Below are positions 36,217 through 44,644 of a stretch of 50,533 bases of DNA, piece after piece (the first letter of the stretch is position 1; each line of letters starts with the position of its first letter). The DNA is from a virus. The translations under genes were made by a program, and so were the position numbers. The stretch covers positions 1-50,533 of the IMG/VR virus record IMGVR_UViG_3300007539_000030; one strand, given 5' to 3'. The notes below the pieces were generated by a model. The model did not search any database and was not told the DNA's origin. It saw only the letters and a list, made by a program, of their open reading frames with translations.

Positions 36217-38436
36217 TTAGAAACAGGAGTCGAGTTCTGGATACGTGAAGTTTCCAGCGGGGTAGCTGATTGTATTTATGTTGCTGCCACCATAGTTCCA
36301 TCCGTTGAAATTAAAGGGATCGAAGGCGTTTGCAGCACCAGGATTCACGTTGGTATCGCGTGGGAAAACACGAGGATTGAATAGTGTAGGATCCACACCA
36401 GCAGGGATAATAATCGACCCACCAGAAGGAAGAACTACAACAGGAATTCTAGTTGTACCATCGGGAGTGTCAGCCACATCAAGAGGACCAACACAAACAA
36501 TACCTTTGTTATAATCAACTGTACCAACAGCATCATTCAGAACAACTTCTTTTTCGTTTCTATTAGTAACCATCATCATGTTACCCAGACCGTCATCACG
36601 GAGATTGACAGGAACCAGTGTTGCTGTGCTCTGTGTTGCTGTGTTAACGAGGACGTTTTCGAGTGCAGTGTTACCACCAGCGATTACATCAGTGTTATTG
36701 ACGGTTGTTCCTTCCAGAAGAGAACCAGCAGCCTCACCAGCAGCGATCAGATCAGCAACTTCCTCGGTATAACCCGTAGCATAGAAGGTTCCAGACTTAA
36801 CAGAGGAGAACTTGGGTTTACAAGCGGAATTGCCACCATCTCCGCCATTACCACCATTTCCGCCGTCTCCACCATCTCCATCGCCACCATCTCCATCGCC
36901 ACCGCCACCACCACCAGTGCCGTCTGTGCCACCAAAGTCATTCGGGTCCACAATCGGGTTGGAGAAGTCCAGACATTGAGAGAACTGGTTACCAAAAGTG
37001 AATTTATCCAGATTCTGACCAATAGTCATTTGAGTAGTCGTACCGCTGATTGCATTGTCAGCGGAATCGACCATAGCATTAAATTTGGAAGGTTCTAAGC
37101 GACCACCAAAGCGATTATCACGATTCTGAGCATTGAACTGGTCAACAGACTTCAAGATAGCAGAAGCAAGTTCGTTAGAAGAACGATTTGTCTGGTTTCC
37201 GTTGAAGTTAGGGTATACTGTTGGAGAAATATAGAAAATAGTTGGGTCAACGATCACAGGCTGAATCGATGCCATCGAATAGTCAAGAAGTTGGTTCTTG
37301 ATTTTCTGTTTTGTAGTGGTATTGAGATTCACACCACTCTTGGTACGAATAGCAACGTATACTTTACCGTATTCTGGGGGAGATAACTTCTCACCACCAT
37401 ATGCAGTCACTGACGCAGCAGAAGGATACAGTTGTGAGACCAGATATGCATAGTCAGTCTCAGTAACTGCTCTATTTTGAACAGAGAACCCTTTGGGTGC
37501 CCTATACTTGATGCTCAGAGCACTTTCTCTTTCGGCACCATCGGCAGAAGTCTCAATAGTCTCCATTGTGATTGCCTGAGGCAGCACAGGACGACCAGTA
37601 GAGTCGATTGCACGACCGATGAACCCAAACTTCTTCGCACCGTTCGCTTCGGAACCATCGGTGTCGAGATATTCAACAGTGATGAACTCATTGTCGATGT
37701 GTTTACGTCCAAGTACGCCATCACCGAACGTAATCTTGAATCTAAGGTCCTCAGTCTCTTCTAAGAAGTAAACCCTAGACGTTGGAGTCAGTGCTGTGAC
37801 GTTATCAGAGAGAGAATATTCATCAACTTCAACAGATTGCTCGTTAGGACGAACCAAAACCTTCATTCTGGCAGTATCCACGTTCTCAGACGGGATCACA
37901 TACTCAGGTTTCTTCGTATCATCAACAGTAAAACTATAATTAAGAAGGTTACCTTGATAGATCAGTAATTTGTTGAATTTAGCCTTGCCAGTTGACTGAT
38001 CTACTGCCTCTTCTACGTCATCAAGTGTGGCAAAGACGTATGACTCTCCATCAACAGTCGCTACAAAGACATCACCCTTCTTAATTGTGATGGAAGTGGG
38101 GTAAGACTGGTCACCAGGCAGCAGAGTTGCCTGCATAAACATCGTGATACATGCTCTCGATGCCTTTTTAGACCTAGGGGTATAACCAATCTGCTTTGCA
38201 ATCCTTACAATGTTGTCTCTAACAGTTGCAGATTCCAAAAAGGACTCGTTCATCGACATGTTTGCCGTGAACGAAGCATAGTAAGTATTGTATGCTAAAA
38301 TATCGATCAAATACGAGGCAGCAGATCCCTCAAAATCATAATCTGTGAACTCTTTTCTGGTTCTTAGATAAGATCTGATTGACTCTTTGATTTCAAAGAA
38401 GTCTAGGGATGTTAGTTCTGATGGAAGTGCTGCCAT
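36217..38436 (-). CDS. 6: Baseplate wedge subunit gp6
   Basis: The N-terminal half is a clear gp6 / baseplate J-like wedge protein: LDFFEIKESIRSYLRTRKEF, DYDFEGSAASYLIDILAYNT, then NESFLESATVRDNIVRIAKQ and IGYTPRSKKAS. gp6 dimers form the inner ring that joins the six wedges. At 739 aa it is longer than T4 gp6 (660 aa). The added part includes a Gly/Asp/Asn tract at residues about 507-535 and a C-terminal domain rich in Gly, Asn and Pro ending PAGNFTYPELDSCF. It starts one base from the gp25 stop and ends 5 bases before the giant gp7-like gene, so gp25, gp6 and gp7 are translated from one message. Confidence 0.95.
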   Translation of the reverse strand: MAALPSELTSLDFFEIKESIRSYLRTRKEFTDYDFEGSAASYLIDILAYNTYYASFTANMSMNESFLESATVRDNIVRIAKQIGYTPRSKKASRACITMFMQATLLPGDQSYPTSITIKKGDVFVATVDGESYVFATLDDVEEAVDQSTGKAKFNKLLIYQGNLLNYSFTVDDTKKPEYVIPSENVDTARMKVLVRPNEQSVEVDEYSLSDNVTALTPTSRVYFLEETEDLRFKITFGDGVLGRKHIDNEFITVEYLDTDGSEANGAKKFGFIGRAIDSTGRPVLPQAITMETIETSADGAERESALSIKYRAPKGFSVQNRAVTETDYAYLVSQLYPSAASVTAYGGEKLSPPEYGKVYVAIRTKSGVNLNTTTKQKIKNQLLDYSMASIQPVIVDPTIFYISPTVYPNFNGNQTNRSSNELASAILKSVDQFNAQNRDNRFGGRLEPSKFNAMVDSADNAISGTTTQMTIGQNLDKFTFGNQFSQCLDFSNPIVDPNDFGGTDGTGGGGGGDGDGGDGDGGDGGNGGNGGDGGNSACKPKFSSVKSGTFYATGYTEEVADLIAAGEAAGSLLEGTTVNNTDVIAGGNTALENVLVNTATQSTATLVPVNLRDDGLGNMMMVTNRNEKEVVLNDAVGTVDYNKGIVCVGPLDVADTPDGTTRIPVVVLPSGGSIIIPAGVDPTLFNPRVFPRDTNVNPGAANAFDPFNFNGWNYGGSNINTISYPAGNFTYPELDSCF
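36273..36280 (-). promoter_or_regulatory. Possible internal late promoter CATAAATA before the giant gene
   Basis: The minus strand reads CATAAATA inside the last codons of gp6, 61 bases upstream of the giant gene's ATG. It would allow extra late transcription of the 20-kb gene. Being inside a coding region, it may be chance. Confidence 0.5.
36831..36916 (-). repeat. Gly-Asp/Gly-Asn codon repeat in gp6
   Basis: About 86 bases of near-repeats of ggagatggtgg / ggtggcaatgg units on the minus strand encode roughly 29 residues that are almost only Gly, Asp and Asn, following a poly-Gly run. Tandem DNA repeats of this kind can change length by slippage. The protein segment resembles a flexible or calcium-binding linker. 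Confidence 0.85.
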
Positions 38437-38437
38437 T

Positions 38438-38851
38438 TTAGGTGCGCTCTAAGAGGAAGTCGATAATTTGGACGAGTTCTTCGCCAACAATGCGATATTC
38501 AATAGACACATCGAGGGCATCTTCACTTTCAGAGAGCGTCACTTCCACATCTTCAACCTCAACACGAGGTTCTAATCTTTCAATAGTATTTCTAATCTCA
38601 TCACGTAGGTCTTCTGCGCTGAAAACGTCAAATGGTTCAAACAGCATCCCTCTTACACGGGATCCAATATCATTCTGAAACGGTCTCTCTCCGAATGTTG
38701 TCATGATAAGGTTCCGAACTGATTGCTTGATAGCGTTTTCGTTTTTCAACGTACTAAAATCTTCTGTGTTCGGGTTCATGTTGAAGGACATTGCAAGATC
38801 CTTGTACCCTCGCGACAGAAATTGTTCAGATCGGAACCTATATCGTGCCAA
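38438..38851 (-). CDS. 25: Baseplate wedge subunit gp25
   Basis: This is a GPW/gp25-family protein (137 aa; T4 gp25 has 132). Motifs include DLAMSFNMNPNTEDFSTLKN, then AIKQSVRNLIMTTFGERPFQ and DIGSRVRGMLFEPFD, and a C-terminal strand region (RVEVEDVEVTLSESEDALDV). gp25 binds the gp6 core of the wedge and is needed for sheath attachment in contractile tails. A perfect TATAAATA late promoter lies 28 bases upstream, so transcription of gp25-gp6-gp7 probably starts here. The gene ends one base before gp6. Confidence 0.96.
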   Translation of the reverse strand: MARYRFRSEQFLSRGYKDLAMSFNMNPNTEDFSTLKNENAIKQSVRNLIMTTFGERPFQNDIGSRVRGMLFEPFDVFSAEDLRDEIRNTIERLEPRVEVEDVEVTLSESEDALDVSIEYRIVGEELVQIIDFLLERT

Positions 38852-38859
38852 GTTACTGA

Positions 38860-39078
38860 TTAATCAGTGTGTTCTGGTTTATTTATAGGGTCAGTGGGGG
38901 GATTGTATTTAAGGTACTCCCAGAAAGTCATTTTCATTTCCTTCTCGGTCATACCACAGTGCTTTGCTGCTTCTGGAAGATTCATCCTGGCATGGAAGAG
39001 TCCAGTATTGGACTCCTCTACCAGTTTGGGAGTGGTCTTCACTCTATTTTCCTTGACCACGGTATTTCTTTTTCGCAT
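38860..39078 (-). CDS. Small basic protein with possible helix-turn-helix, 72 aa
   Basis: I chose the ATG at 39078 (MRKRNTVVKENRVKTTPKLV). The frame extends further upstream to 39246, but that extension runs across the whole 49-aa gene at 39044-39193 in another frame and looks like shadow sequence. Residues about 33-58 (LPEAAKHCGMTEKEMKMTFW) have the spacing of a short helix-turn-helix, and the tail is Pro-rich. No family is recognised. It overlaps the 49-aa gene by 35 bases and ends 8 bases before gp25. Its last codons contain the gp25 late promoter. Confidence 0.7.
   Translation of the reverse strand: MRKRNTVVKENRVKTTPKLVEESNTGLFHARMNLPEAAKHCGMTEKEMKMTFWEYLKYNPPTDPINKPEHTD
38880..38887 (-). 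promoter_or_regulatory. Late promoter TATAAATA before gp25
   Basis: The minus strand carries an exact TATAAATA, 28 bases upstream of the gp25 ATG and inside the end of the preceding small gene. It probably drives gp25, gp6 and the giant gene. Confidence 0.78.
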
Positions 39079-39193
39079 TATTTCGTGAGGTCGCGGCATA
39101 CTTAGTATTCTTAGAACATCCTTGACGTGTACACTTGGGTTTGCCAGGCATAAAGTTAGTGCCTGAGATACCGACTTTGCTTCGAGTTGCCAT
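39044..39193 (-). CDS. Small basic protein, 49 aa, unknown
   Basis: This short frame starts MATRSKVGISGTNFMPGKPK, contains two Cys in KCTRQGCSKNTKYA, and ends in a run of Asn, Lys and Arg (SRNNAKKKYRGQGK). It is strongly positively charged, so it could bind nucleic acid or an acidic partner. That is inference only. AGAGAA lies just upstream of the ATG as a plausible ribosome-binding site, and the gene begins 18 bases after the PAAR-like gene. Clean start, good spacing and non-random composition argue that it is real. Confidence 0.75.
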   Translation of the reverse strand: MATRSKVGISGTNFMPGKPKCTRQGCSKNTKYAATSRNNAKKKYRGQGK

Positions 39194-39211
39194 GTTTCTC
39201 TGTGTAGAACT

Positions 39212-39754
39212 TTAAGATGATAGCACAGTTGGGGACCCATATGCAATCATGCTATTACAGGGATAAGACCAACCTAAGAAACCTGGTGTTCCAACACCAA
39301 GGGGATCCAGAACACGAGCAACAGGAAGTTTCAAAGCGAACACAGTCAGTGTTGATGTGAATGCAAATCGGAAGTGACCAACACCAGCACAGTCTTCAAC
39401 CGTAAGAATAGAACATGCAATAGGAGTAGGCACAGGACACAGACCTTTTGGACAAGGACACATATAGATTACGATGTTGGTACATGTCGAAACGTGTGGA
39501 GTGAACACATCACCAAATGTCATGGTCGGGAGACCATTTGTTAGCACCGTTGCCTTCAATGCCGATAGTGGATTGATAGGAATCAGCGGTTGTGGTGGCC
39601 ACCAACATGTCCAGTCTTTGATGACAATACTATATGGGATTGGTGGAGTGCCACACGCCTGAACAGAGTGTACTGTTGGTGGTATGCAGATACCATGACC
39701 TGAGTCAGGGAGACCTGTGATTGGTGCTACTGGTAGTAATAGTCCGTATGCCAT
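39212..39754 (-). CDS. PAAR-like spike-tip protein (gp5.4 counterpart), 180 aa
   Basis: Two segments resemble the PAAR repeat family that forms the sharpened cone on contractile-tail spikes: TNGLPTMTFGDVFTPHVST near residue 72 and, at the C-terminus, LPVARVLDPLGVGTPG followed by MIAYGSPTVLSS. The first 90 residues are Pro/Gly-rich, also typical. There are about nine Cys and several His, more than a simple PAAR needs, with a CPCPKGLC cluster near 105. The gene lies upstream of gp25/gp6, as T4 gene 5.4 lies before gene 6. Assignment is by motif and position; no charged-tip metal site is proven. Confidence 0.72.
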   Translation of the reverse strand: MAYGLLLPVAPITGLPDSGHGICIPPTVHSVQACGTPPIPYSIVIKDWTCWWPPQPLIPINPLSALKATVLTNGLPTMTFGDVFTPHVSTCTNIVIYMCPCPKGLCPVPTPIACSILTVEDCAGVGHFRFAFTSTLTVFALKLPVARVLDPLGVGTPGFLGWSYPCNSMIAYGSPTVLSS

Positions 39755-39756
39755 GA

Positions 39757-42700
39757 TTAGAAGTCTTCTGGGTTTTTCTGTCCGTTGAACAAGTTGTTTA
39801 CATCAGTAGAGAATTCTGAGATCTTAGAATCTACGTCTTGTCCATAGTCAAAGTCGTCATCATAGAACTCTTCCCAACTATCGTCTTCAAACTCAATATC
39901 GTTGAGGTCATCGTACGTTCCTGCCTTCTTCTGCTTTTTGAGAAGTTCTTTATCGCCAGGGTCATAAGAAGAACTATGCTTCTTCCTGAGTGGTACAGGT
40001 GGGTTAGGTTGAACGACCTCATCCCTTCTATCGAAGATACCACCACCACATTCATCAAAGAATGGATTGCCCATGTTCTTAGCAGTATTGCCAAATGCAA
40101 TAGTAGAACCTGTACTCCAATTCTTGATAGACATAGTTCCTGAGTATGGTCCCATTTTTAGTCCAAGTTGATCTTGAAGATATGGGTTGATTGCGATAGA
40201 CAAGTCATTAACATACTCTAACGCAAATTCATTCTGTCCGTTACCAGATGTTCCATAAAGAATTGCATAGAGCCATGATGTTGCATACCAGCAGATACCA
40301 CCACCGAAGTATCCTTGGAGTGGTGCAGTGTATCCATCATAGATTCTAGATTCCCAGAACGTTTCACCAGGAGTCTTACCTTGTGTTTGATTCTCTCCAC
40401 TACCATCTTTGAAGTATGCAGAGTATACATCAAGGACGCCATCACGGTTACCATCCCCACTGGACTTATACACATATGTATCCCAACATTCTTCCGCTGG
40501 CATACCACCACTCAATCGTTTGAGTGATGCACAGTATATGAAGTTATTGGTATTAGTAACACCAGACTCCCCAGGACTACCTGGGTCGTAATCAGGGTCC
40601 CCAGGGTTCCCCGTAGCGGGCACTCCTGGCGTGTTAGCGGTAGTGTAGCTGGGTGTCTGAGTTCTATACGATTCAATGTTATCACCTAACCAGACTTGCA
40701 ACTGTTGCAACTCAGAAAAGTTAGCGTGATCCCAGTCGTAAGTATTCTCATCTAGACCAATCGGAACGAAGACCACATCATCACCACCAGAAGGATCCCA
40801 GTAGCAACGTCCTTCAATGTCTTGACCAGCAGATGCAGAACCCAAATTACGAGTACACTTCCAACACTCTTTTGTATCACCACTAAATTGAACAGGGCGT
40901 GGTTGCGTCAATGTTGGTTGTGGCAGTTTATGCATGAAGTTCATGAAGTTCTCACCATCTGGACCCGTGGTTTTGCCACGAACTTCAAGGTTAACTTGGA
41001 AGTGACCGTTGTCAGACTTCGATGCACAATACTTGTAGACGATCCAACCGAATGCTCTACCTGTTTCTTCATCAATATAGGGACAGGGTAGATCCTTGAA
41101 GCGTGTTACGTTGTAGAACTTAGGTTGAGGAATTACAATACACTCCTGTTTATTGTTCCAACCATACAAACTGGATATTCTATCCGTCTGTCTATCAACA
41201 TCGTCAGCGCCTTGTTGGATTTGATCATAAGTATCCCGCATCATTTCATTAAATTGCTGACTAGCCTTCATGATATGCTTCACATCGGGCACTGTGAACA
41301 GTGCCTGACCCGCAAGAGCGGGCATACTGATCTTCACACAGTCCCCAGGAAGACTATTACAGAGAGAAATCTGCTCTACTTCGTCAATTTGACCAATTTT
41401 GATGTATCCAGTCGGATATTTCGTGTTGAATCCCTTCATCATTGAATCAAAAGATCCAATCGTACCGTCATCTAGGACGGAAAGTTCTGATTCTGTGAGT
41501 TTCTTGACCTTCTTGCCCTTTCCATCCTCCTTTGGCGCAGGCAAGTCTCGAATAATGTCTTTAAGCGTCCTTTTGTCGATAGTAATGTCTATCGGGTTAC
41601 CATTTTCGTCAACACTGCCGTTTTTAATGACTCTTGTCTTGTTAGTTTTGTCGTTAACTGCCTCTTGGAACTTCCTCTGCCCCTTTTTCGTGTTGGGACC
41701 ACGCATTGTATACTCTTCTTCCTCAACTTCGACCACAAAAACCCTTGGTGGGTTGTTAGGATCGGGATCATACCCTCTTCCACGGTCCTTAATTCTCACT
41801 TCGAGGATCAAACCGTCAGGATCGAGGCGTGCAACCTCCAAAACAGCGGGTTTCATCTTTTCTCTTCTGCGAGATTCGCTGCTAACCGTCTGTAATTGCT
41901 TATTCTCGAACGAAATTGTTTGAAGTATTGAGATATCTTCGTCTTGATCAGCACCTTCGATCTTCAAATCGGAGTTTTTACTGTACGGTGCAGCATCTTC
42001 ACGGTCAACACTGTTCTGCTCCATGTCGCGCTTCAACTGTTTGTTGACATTTTTCTGAATACGCTTCATGTTGAAGTTATAATCCTCACCATCATAGTTC
42101 TCAACCTGGTTAGTTGGGGACTTATAGTTGGGAAGTTCGTAAGACATCTGCTGAACAGTGTCTCTTGTCATGTCCATAGCGCCATACTCGTTCAAGAGTG
42201 TAGGTTCTTGGATCACAATCTTCGGATTCTTGTATCCAAATCCAGCATTCTCGATCGTCACAGTCTCGATTCTGCCTTGTGTGTCAACCTTGACGCTCAA
42301 TTCTGCTTGGTCTAGCGTCTTACTGTGGACCAAAGCGGTCTTATCGATCTCTACTTTATAGTAAGATAGCTTCTTGGGGAACTCATAGACACCAAAGAAC
42401 CCTGCTCTACCCCCAATACCGTACCCACAAAGGATTTCAATGCGTGCAGCATCCCTTCCTTTGGGTGTAAACTGCTGTCCTGCCGTGAATACATCGCCCT
42501 GACCCTGCAATTCCATGTAACCACAGCGTAGTTCATTGCCAAAATACCCATACTCACCGATCTCCCACCCATTAATGGTGTCACCAGTCTCAAAACGATC
42601 CAATCCACCAGTGACATAGCGGAACAAAATGGTATGACTCTCGGTATCTACTGTCTTGAAGCACTCTTCTATCTCACCATCAGCGAAGTTAGTGAGTGTC

Positions 42701-44187
42701 AATGAGGAACTAGTGGTCTTCCACTTGTCTTGTCTGATCTCATAGAAGTGTGAGAAGTATTCTTTGGTTACATATTGCTCATCACACACGCATTTATCAT
42801 CGTGTCTGTTGCCTGTACCGATCCTTCTGTTCGGACAATGGTTACGATCACTGATAGAATACTGTACAGAGAAGATAGGACCCTTCCATGGGTACTCTGT
42901 ATTGTAGATATAGTAGAAGAACTGCGAGTCAAACGCAGTATGGAACTCCAAATACTTAGGTACAGACCCCTTTACTGCGCCATTCTTACCATAGAACCAC
43001 TCAAACAGTGCATCTGCATTGTTCAGTGGACAGTAGTCGGGGTGTCCCCAGCGGAAATCAGGGTGTTTGTTGACTGAGTATGACCCAGTATTGCGACTAC
43101 CCCTCATGTATGTGGGCGAAATCAGTGCCTGACCGTCTGCATCGTAGGTTCTTAGCGTACCAGCGTCGGCATCAAACTGATATTCGTAGTTTTCATGGAC
43201 CCAAACTGCGGGTGTAGTCCCTCCTCGGGAGTAGTGACCCGCCAAATCGGGTTGTTCCCACTGATACCAACCCGCACGAGTTGCATAAGACACGGGAGCG
43301 CCATACCCAATAGGTCCAATCAGACCTTGGTCAGCATAAACTCTGCGGTTTCCACTGCCACCAGAGTCCTGAGCAAAGCACCAACCGACGATTCCGACGT
43401 AATCGTACTCTCTATCGCGAGGATCTCGGGGTTCAATGGGTCCACCATTGAGGTTTACCTCGCCTGCTGGGTTGACTGTGTAGAAATGATCCTTCTTACT
43501 ACTGCTACTACTGCGGTAGTATTCATAAAGAGGTACAGGATCCTCGTCATGGTCAGCATACTCTCGGGCATCTGCCTCAGTATTGTAGATATAACCAAGT
43601 ACATCGATGTAAACGTACCCACTAGCAGGTCCTCCTCCACCAGCAGGAGTGTAAGTCTGGTTGTTTGCTACTAGTTGAGTATCGTTCTTACTGTTCTCAT
43701 ACCAATGGTGTAGTGCTTTTGTCTTACCATCCTTTGGTGTTCGTGCAAGGAAGAAGACGGGAGCTCCGTTTCTGGGTTCTGGATTATAATTCTTTTTTAC
43801 TGCGCCAGTTGAAGGACCAGTCTGCTCACCTGTGAAGTCAGTAGGCCAACGCAATGTGCTGCGTGAGGTGTACTTGTGGTCCTTACCACCTCTATACCAG
43901 CGGAAGATGGGTTGTCTATTGTAATCACATTCGTCCAGGTTTGAACCACTCTCGGCGTCTAGACATGCAGGATCGTTGTCACCAATGTAGAATACCTTAT
44001 CCGCACCAAACGCAGTAGATCCAGGACCGTCCTCATTGAACGTAATCCTGTAATTAGGTCCAGGTCCACTATGGTGGGCATGACTTTCATAGTCACCATT
44101 GTCTGGGCGTGTCCAAGTCTTCTTGTACTCACCGCCGTCATCCACGTTGGGGAAACTGCGTCCAGTCTCCTGAATAAAAATAGACAT
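39757..44187 (-). CDS. Large virion protein with DUF5648-like repeats, 1476 aa
   Basis: I recognise no T4 homologue. The first ~330 residues contain repeats of the form P-[IL]-[FY]-x-[WY]-Y-R-x(5-9)-K-x-[HF]-x-[YT]: RQPIFRWYRGGKDHKYTSR, KTKALHHWYENSKNDTQL, and YEYYRSSSSSKKDHFYTVNP followed by DYVGIVGWCFA. These resemble DUF5648 repeats of secreted and surface proteins. Near residues 450-470 is a Cys/His-rich stretch (NRHDDKCVCDEQYV). Two GSGY-type units occur near 645 (VTIENAGFGYKNPKIVI) and 800. The C-terminal 60 residues are very acidic (DIEFEDDSWEEFYDDDFDYG). It fills the gene-5 (hub/spike) position between a peptidase and a PAAR-like protein, so a hub-proximal or surface role is inferred. 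A clear OB-fold or lysozyme domain is not seen. Confidence 0.85.
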   Translation of the reverse strand: MSIFIQETGRSFPNVDDGGEYKKTWTRPDNGDYESHAHHSGPGPNYRITFNEDGPGSTAFGADKVFYIGDNDPACLDAESGSNLDECDYNRQPIFRWYRGGKDHKYTSRSTLRWPTDFTGEQTGPSTGAVKKNYNPEPRNGAPVFFLARTPKDGKTKALHHWYENSKNDTQLVANNQTYTPAGGGGPASGYVYIDVLGYIYNTEADAREYADHDEDPVPLYEYYRSSSSSKKDHFYTVNPAGEVNLNGGPIEPRDPRDREYDYVGIVGWCFAQDSGGSGNRRVYADQGLIGPIGYGAPVSYATRAGWYQWEQPDLAGHYSRGGTTPAVWVHENYEYQFDADAGTLRTYDADGQALISPTYMRGSRNTGSYSVNKHPDFRWGHPDYCPLNNADALFEWFYGKNGAVKGSVPKYLEFHTAFDSQFFYYIYNTEYPWKGPIFSVQYSISDRNHCPNRRIGTGNRHDDKCVCDEQYVTKEYFSHFYEIRQDKWKTTSSSLTLTNFADGEIEECFKTVDTESHTILFRYVTGGLDRFETGDTINGWEIGEYGYFGNELRCGYMELQGQGDVFTAGQQFTPKGRDAARIEILCGYGIGGRAGFFGVYEFPKKLSYYKVEIDKTALVHSKTLDQAELSVKVDTQGRIETVTIENAGFGYKNPKIVIQEPTLLNEYGAMDMTRDTVQQMSYELPNYKSPTNQVENYDGEDYNFNMKRIQKNVNKQLKRDMEQNSVDREDAAPYSKNSDLKIEGADQDEDISILQTISFENKQLQTVSSESRRREKMKPAVLEVARLDPDGLILEVRIKDRGRGYDPDPNNPPRVFVVEVEEEEYTMRGPNTKKGQRKFQEAVNDKTNKTRVIKNGSVDENGNPIDITIDKRTLKDIIRDLPAPKEDGKGKKVKKLTESELSVLDDGTIGSFDSMMKGFNTKYPTGYIKIGQIDEVEQISLCNSLPGDCVKISMPALAGQALFTVPDVKHIMKASQQFNEMMRDTYDQIQQGADDVDRQTDRISSLYGWNNKQECIVIPQPKFYNVTRFKDLPCPYIDEETGRAFGWIVYKYCASKSDNGHFQVNLEVRGKTTGPDGENFMNFMHKLPQPTLTQPRPVQFSGDTKECWKCTRNLGSASAGQDIEGRCYWDPSGGDDVVFVPIGLDENTYDWDHANFSELQQLQVWLGDNIESYRTQTPSYTTANTPGVPATGNPGDPDYDPGSPGESGVTNTNNFIYCASLKRLSGGMPAEECWDTYVYKSSGDGNRDGVLDVYSAYFKDGSGENQTQGKTPGETFWESRIYDGYTAPLQGYFGGGICWYATSWLYAILYGTSGNGQNEFALEYVNDLSIAINPYLQDQLGLKMGPYSGTMSIKNWSTGSTIAFGNTAKNMGNPFFDECGGGIFDRRDEVVQPNPPVPLRKKHSSSYDPGDKELLKKQKKAGTYDDLNDIEFEDDSWEEFYDDDFDYGQDVDSKISEFSTDVNNLFNGQKNPEDF

Positions 44188-44435
44188 TAAGGTTCTAAGA
44201 CTTTGATGCGCTCTTCAAGCATATTTAGACGCACATACAGATCGTCGAACAATTCACGAAGATTAAGATATTCTTGATACCCTTCTGGTTTGTACTTTAA
44301 CATATCCGCCCCTGGTTGAGGCATACGTCCCATGGCAGTTTCAATCACCTCTTGACGCTTAGATAGATTCTCTAATGCCTTAGAGATCATCTCCATATGT
44401 TCTTTGTATGCATCAAGGAATTCGTCTTGGTTCAT
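44187..44435 (-). CDS. Coiled-coil protein, 82 aa
   Basis: The protein consists of two helical stretches: residues 3-35 (YKEHMEMISKALENLSKRQE) and 55-82 (LRELFDDLYVRLNMLEERIK), joined by a Pro/Gly-rich turn (MPQPGADMLKYKPEG). It could form a helical hairpin or trimeric coil. The stop codon overlaps the start of the 1476-aa virion gene by one base, so it is probably co-translated with it and may be a partner or minor structural protein. No family is recognised. Confidence 0.85.
   Translation of the reverse strand: MNQDEFLDAYKEHMEMISKALENLSKRQEVIETAMGRMPQPGADMLKYKPEGYQEYLNLRELFDDLYVRLNMLEERIKVLEP
44221..44228 (-). promoter_or_regulatory. Weak late-promoter candidate TCTAAATA
   Basis: The minus strand reads TCTAAATA, one mismatch from TATAAATA, 33 bases upstream of the 1476-aa gene and inside the 82-aa gene. 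Spacing is right, but the match is imperfect. Confidence 0.3.
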
Positions 44436-44476
44436 AACTAATTAACGTGCTACATTACAGGTCCGACGCGGTTTTT

Positions 44477-44644
44477 TCAAGCGTCTTCGGATTTTTTCAA
44501 AATAATACTACCATCAATATCCTCACTCCATTCTAACACAGTACCCTCAAACCACCCAAGTTCATCCAATACCTCATCAGGCAATGTAATGAAGTAATTA
44601 TCCTCTTCGTCTACTTCTACTGGTAGTGTGTATCTTCTTGACAT
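44477..44644 (-). CDS. AbrB/MazE-like small protein, 55 aa
   Basis: This short frame reads MSRRYTLPVEVDEEDNYFIT, then LPDEVLDELGWFEGTVLEW and a strand ending in SIILKK. The pattern (strand, then LP-x-E-[VL]-L-x-x-LG-[WL]-x-x-G-[DT], then strand) is that of swapped-hairpin AbrB/SpoVT/MazE DNA-binding domains. Such proteins act as transcription factors or antitoxins; here no toxin gene lies next to it. It overlaps the end of the NlpC/P60 gene by 28 bases. The protein is acidic overall, and the basic N-terminus (SRR) is short, so DNA binding is uncertain. Confidence 0.75.
   Translation of the reverse strand: MSRRYTLPVEVDEEDNYFITLPDEVLDELGWFEGTVLEWSEDIDGSIILKKSEDA

Noticed and set aside
36831-36916. 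Collagen-like Gly-X-Y repeat in gp6
   Set aside because: Spacing alternates between two and three residues and there is no Pro in the tract, so it is a Gly/Asp/Asn linker, not collagen.
38860-39246. A longer 128-aa reading of the small gene before gp25
   Set aside because: The first ~56 codons run through the 49-aa gene at 39044-39193 in another frame, and that gene has a better start and composition. I use the ATG at 39078.
44468-44490. Inverted repeat GACGC / GCGTC after the 55-aa gene
   Set aside because: The stem is only five pairs with an 11-base loop and no T-run; too weak to call a terminator.
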